Shown in pieces: positions 59,764 to 64,000 of a stretch of 64,000 nucleotides of DNA. The notes beneath the pieces were generated by a model. The model was not told the origin of the DNA, made no database searches, and saw only the letters and a list, made by a program, of their open reading frames with translations. The DNA is taken from the NCBI GenBank assembly GCA_023974075.1, contig CM043797.1, positions 14,122,178 to 14,186,177 of the forward strand, given 5' to 3'. Position 1 is the stretch's first letter; every line of letters starts with the position of its first letter. Both the position numbers and the translations under genes were made by a program. This stretch comes from Chaenocephalus aceratus (lineage: Eukaryota; Chordata; Actinopteri; Perciformes; Channichthyidae).

Positions 59764-60581
59764 TAGGGATGTCCCGATCACCTTTTTTGCTCCCGATCCG
59801 ATTCCGATCATTTGATTTTGACAATCTGCCGATACCGATTTTTCCCGATCCGATCTTTATGCAATGCATTAAGAGAAAAAAAAGGTAACAGATAACGGCT
59901 GGTCATCCACCGCGATGAATTCAGCTATCTTGGCTGTTATTGTGTTGCCTTTTCACCGTTCTGGGGCAGTTTCTCTTTCCTTTTAAAAGTCTCTGAAAGT
60001 GTCGGTTGTTTCAGTGCCGTTACCTGAGTGGCCGCTGTGTACTCGCCGTGTGTTGTTGGTGTTTGTTTCTCAGGTAGCGTATTAGATTGGTCGTGTTGAA
60101 CTTAGCTCTGTTCTTTCCACCACGCGGAACCTCTGCCTTCCAAACATTGCATCTGGCTGTTACACTGCCTTCGCTTTCAATTTTATAATACTTCCAAACT
60201 CCTGAGATTTTCTCTGTCCCGACTCCCGAGTCACCAGCTGAACGTAGCCTCTCGTTAGCTTACTGCTACTATTAGACACTGCGCCCACTCTGTTGCCAGA
60301 TTTCAGAGAAATAAGCAACCAGGTATATGAAAACAAGCCCAAAGAAAGCAACACATACATGATGTTGTGTAATTTTAAACCAAAGCTAAGTCCTCAGGAT
60401 GACTTTTAAGACGTGAACATGGTCATTTTGTTTTGTAAAATTAAAGAAAAAAAAAAAATTTATATAAAAAAAAAAAAAAAAAAATCCCGATCCCCGATTT
60501 TTTTCTCCCGATCCCCGATTTTTTGAAGATCACGTGATCGGCTCCGATCCCCGATCACGTGATCGGATCGGGACATCTCTA
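59764..60581. mobile_element. Non-autonomous hAT MITE (cccgatc family) with 8-bp target duplication
   Basis: The terminus tagggatgtcccgatc at 59764 and the inverted terminus tagagatgtcccgatc at 60581 match at 15 of 16 positions. Identical flanks cacagaac occur at 59756-59763 and 60582-60589. Subterminal regions are full of repeated ccgatcc words, and the right half has a long poly-A run (about 60448-60483). The element is 818 bp and has no transposase. Confidence 0.92.
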
Positions 60582-60608
60582 CACAGAACCTTTACCCAGT
60601 GTTATCTG

Positions 60609-61641
60609 AGGCTGCAGCCACACAAGGACGATAACGGAAACGCACCGAAATCGTTATCAAAAAAAGTCTTCCGTCCACACGCAATAGGCACAAGAAACGT
60701 GTCCGTCCACACGAGACAGCTCGAACTGCTGGAAACGCTGTAGTACATATGCCGGGCCTGTAAGTGGCGCTGTTCTTCTGCCACAAAATACACCAAAAGC
60801 AGCGAAGAAGACTTATCGGTCTCGCTGGATTTAGCAGCAGAGGTGGGGTTTCGCCGGTTAACATGTCCGTTAAAGTTTAAATCTTCAGGACAAAATTAGA
60901 AAGTGCAGGTCAAAGGTCTTCTTTGTTTTTTAATGAGCTTTAAAACAAATGAATAACGACTCTATATAATAATATAAGAAATAATACACAGAGGATGGAG
61001 CCTCTCTTTTCCTCCCCCTCTCCTGACAGCCCGTCAGTATCCGTGGTCTCATAGATAAATGGGACTTAAAATAGACATGATAGGGAATATGTACATAAAT
61101 AAATAATAAATGCAGCTATTTATTTATCAGCTGGCTGATCCAGTAACGAGTGACCCGACAGTAAAAATAAACATATTTATAACTCGTTTAGGTAGTTTGA
61201 GAGGTAATTAAAATAGCTAAGGGTGATGATCTAACTTAAAGTGTGTGTTTTGTTCCGCTCATCGCTCCATCACAGCGGGCGGAGCTGCAGGTTATCATGC
61301 AGAGCTGTGTGTCGCCTCTCGTGTCCGATTAGACTTCACTCGCGTTTATGTCCATATCGATCAAATCTAGCTGGAAGCTCCTGCTGGGTTCACTGTCCTG
61401 CGAGATACCGGGACCTGGCTCGAAACACTGGGGCTATTGCGTCATCGTTAGCAGGAAATGATCGTTATAGGGCGTAATCACAGAGCCGTTTGGCCCCCCA
61501 GAGCATTTCGTCCACAGATCTTGGGACCCGTCATCGTTATCGTTTTCTGCGTTTCCATGTCGGCCTCGTGTGGCCGAACCGTCTATCTCATAGAAAACTA
61601 TAGCAGATATGACCGTTATCGTCCACGTGTGGCTGCAGCCT
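60609..61641. mobile_element. MITE-like element with ggctgcagccacac termini
   Basis: The left terminus aggctgcagccacacaagg then acgataacgg, and the inverted right terminus aggctgcagccacacgtgg then acgataacgg, are nearly identical over about 29 bp. The element is 1033 bp long. No target duplication is evident. Internal cgttatcgt words recur near both ends. It starts only 19 bp after the target duplication of the previous element and shares about 80 bp with the element at 27425-28629. Confidence 0.75.
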
Positions 61642-64000
61642 GAGGCTTTTCATACCTTCTCCTTTCTCACACTCTTTTCACTTTGCACTTGTTAATGAGT
61701 TTAGCACCACAATCATAAGCATGGTACTTATATAGTGTCCTGAACTGCATGCCTGTATTAGACATGTAGGCTACATGTCTTAGCACCATCTGGTCTTTAT
61801 TGTTTCTGGACCTATGCCATATTTGCAAGTCTTTTGGAATACACAGACCTTAGGTTATTGAAAGAAAAAAAGATGGAAAAGAATGTAGTAAACTTATATT
61901 TTAAAATACAATATCTCACTATATTAACATTCAAACCCTGTTTGAGAAAAAAGTCTAACTTTGCCAGAATCAGGTCATAGTAAGATATTTCAAAAACACT
62001 AGGATGTGGAGTGATGCTGTAAATGCATTATTTGTTGACCCATATAAACATTTGATAAGGGACACCTGTTTTACATTTAAAGTGAAAAAATGCACTGACA
62101 GGTGCCAACATAACGGAATAATTCATTACACATGTGACATGTCACCACAAAATGATTACTGTGACACCTTTTGCCTTGATAATCATTTGCATATATCAGA
62201 GCCATCACTATTGATTACCATCACTATTCAGTACTTTTTTTGCGAGGATAGCAATTTGTCCTGCTACATGCCCAGTTGTAATATCGTCCATCTTTGCTAA
62301 TCAGAGCAACAATACAAACAGAGACAAATAAATAAATAAGTCAGAAAATAAATACAAAAAATCCATGTTTTAAAATTAGTCCAAAAAGCAAGTAACCTTT
62401 CCAAGTTGTTCATGTTATTAAATACTGCATTGAACAATGGAAAGCTCAGCAGTAGAGAAATGAAGCAGTGTGTGGGTGGCACAGTGGGCAAGAGGGAGAG
62501 ACGTGCCAGAGCTCTTCCCCTCCTGATTAAAACAGCTATTTTTCTTGTTAATCCGAAATTAAGGTACACATTGAGGAAACGGTTTGTTTTACTTTTAACC
62601 TCAGGGTGATCCAAAACAAGAGAGCAGCATAGACTACCAGCTAATCGACCTGCAATGTGGCATTCTCAAATGAGCTTCTATTCAACTCTTTGGGAGCAGA
62701 CGGCCTCTGAAGCCTGTTGTTCTGATGAATAAGCCCTCAACCAGTGGCAGCCAAATCTATTTCACAATAGACTCAATATAGAATGGTGCAAAATGGGAGT
62801 AAACTGAGATTAAGAGTCTTTATCATAAAGTATTCTCGAGCATTGAGGATAACTGGTATTAGCAGTGAAAACATAAAACCAATACCAGTTAAATTCCCTC
62901 AATTCTTGATACCCCATTTGATCACCATTGTAAAAAAAGGCAAGACAATAAATCCAATATTCTTTAGCATATCATTCTTTATTACTGATTTTTGTTTTTC
63001 ATTATTCTAATATATACTTTATCGTGCTTCAATCCTTCTAACAACTGTATTTATTCAAGATTTTAGCCAAAATCTAATTTAACAAGATAACGTTGGAACA
63101 CATTGTGATAACCTTATAAGTCATCTTTGCCCAAACCTAGTTATTTGTTTGAACACATCATAATGGGAGTCAATGGAACCTTCGATAACATCACCTGTTA
63201 GCTGTAGAAGAAACGTGTACCGTCACCTTTAAGAATTTTGTTCCTGACTTGGTCAGAAGTATCGGATACGATTGCATCCCTGCTGAATGATATTGTAGAT
63301 TGGAAGGACCAAAGGGAGCGAGATGTACGTGCATATCCATAAAGAGACATCAATAAACTGCACACAGCTCACTTGTGTTTACCGGCCTCCTGGTAAGCCA
63401 TCTCTTTTAACCAGAGTCAGAGGGGATTGTGGGGACATCGATTCTGCTGTGCAACTTTATGATTTAGGTTGAAAGGTTGCACGTCCGTTTAAGATAAAAG
63501 AAAATCCTTTGTGTAGCTTTACACGCTGCTTCGGACTGGAACCATCTCTAAAGGCACATGGGAGAGTTAGTGTGTTTAAAGTGCATTGGGAAGTGGATCT
63601 ACACAGTTAATGCGTGCATGCTGTGGCAACCCCATTATTTATTCAGCAGTGCACATGTACTACATATCAAACTGCAGAAAAATACTTGAACGTGCATGTG
63701 AGATATCTGAAAATGCAAGCTTGCTGTGAAATCAAGAATATGTTCTCTGATCCAAGACTACATTGCATCATTGTGTAAAAGGTCACACGCCTATGCAGAG
63801 GACCATCACATGGTTTCCATGCTCAGTAACTTCTTTCAGCAGCAATGCTCAACTTATTAGTGTTTTCTAACCAAAGGTCATTCAATTAATCAAATAATTC
63901 AAAACACTCCTATGCATATGTATTTTATTTTATATATGTAAAACTGTCACTAAAAATAAATGATGTTAGATTAGATGCAATATAATAAGGAGCTTAAATG

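Noticed and set aside
63987..63996. aaggagctta, matching the first ten bases of miR-708-5p, which lies in a TENM4 intron in mammals
   Set aside because: It is on the strand opposite to tenm4, the following bases diverge from the mature microRNA, and the window ends before a hairpin could be tested. No better match was seen on the minus strand.

Overview
This window looks like vertebrate, most likely teleost fish, genomic DNA. Genes are split into short exons with canonical GT-AG splice sites, introns are long and AT-rich, and the transposons are typical of fish: hAT elements with 8-bp target duplications, a DIRS-type tyrosine-recombinase retrotransposon, a TTAA-flanked MITE, non-LTR/SINE tails and long CA/TG microsatellites. 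No bacterial-style gene, operon or CRISPR array is visible.

Only one host gene can be supported: the 5' coding part of teneurin-4 (tenm4), read on the minus strand. Its exons, in transcription order, are 44072-43786 (5'UTR end, start codon and first coding exon), 42747-42475, 11006-10791 (an in-frame 216-nt exon that looks like a cassette) and 2778-2535. All four have clean acceptor and donor sites and matching phases. Together they encode about 318 residues of the cytoplasmic domain. The transmembrane segment and the extracellular EGF, beta-propeller, YD-shell and toxin-like domains must lie off the left edge. The promoter and 5' noncoding exons must lie off the right edge, because 44073-64000 shows no further recognisable exon.

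Everything else lies in tenm4 introns of about 8.0 kb, 31.5 kb and 1.0 kb, plus two incomplete flanking introns. The 31.5-kb intron holds a full-length but decayed hAT transposon (13957-17364), a TTAA-flanked MITE (27425-28629), a DIRS retrotransposon (33598-38607) interrupted by a shrunken BED-finger hAT, a perfectly proportioned foldback element (38776-39581) and a SINE-like copy. The upstream intron holds an internally deleted hAT (50049-51137), a (GT)61 tract, non-LTR tails, and two DNA elements sitting almost side by side (59764-60581 and 60609-61641).

I see no new enzymatic or defence system. The points most worth checking are the in-frame tenm4 exon with a (GT)25 tract just upstream of its acceptor, a short overlapping upstream ORF at the tenm4 start codon, the nested DIRS/hAT structure, and the foldback element carrying eight ATTGG motifs. 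Family names for repeats come from recognition of motifs, termini and target-site duplications, not from a database search.
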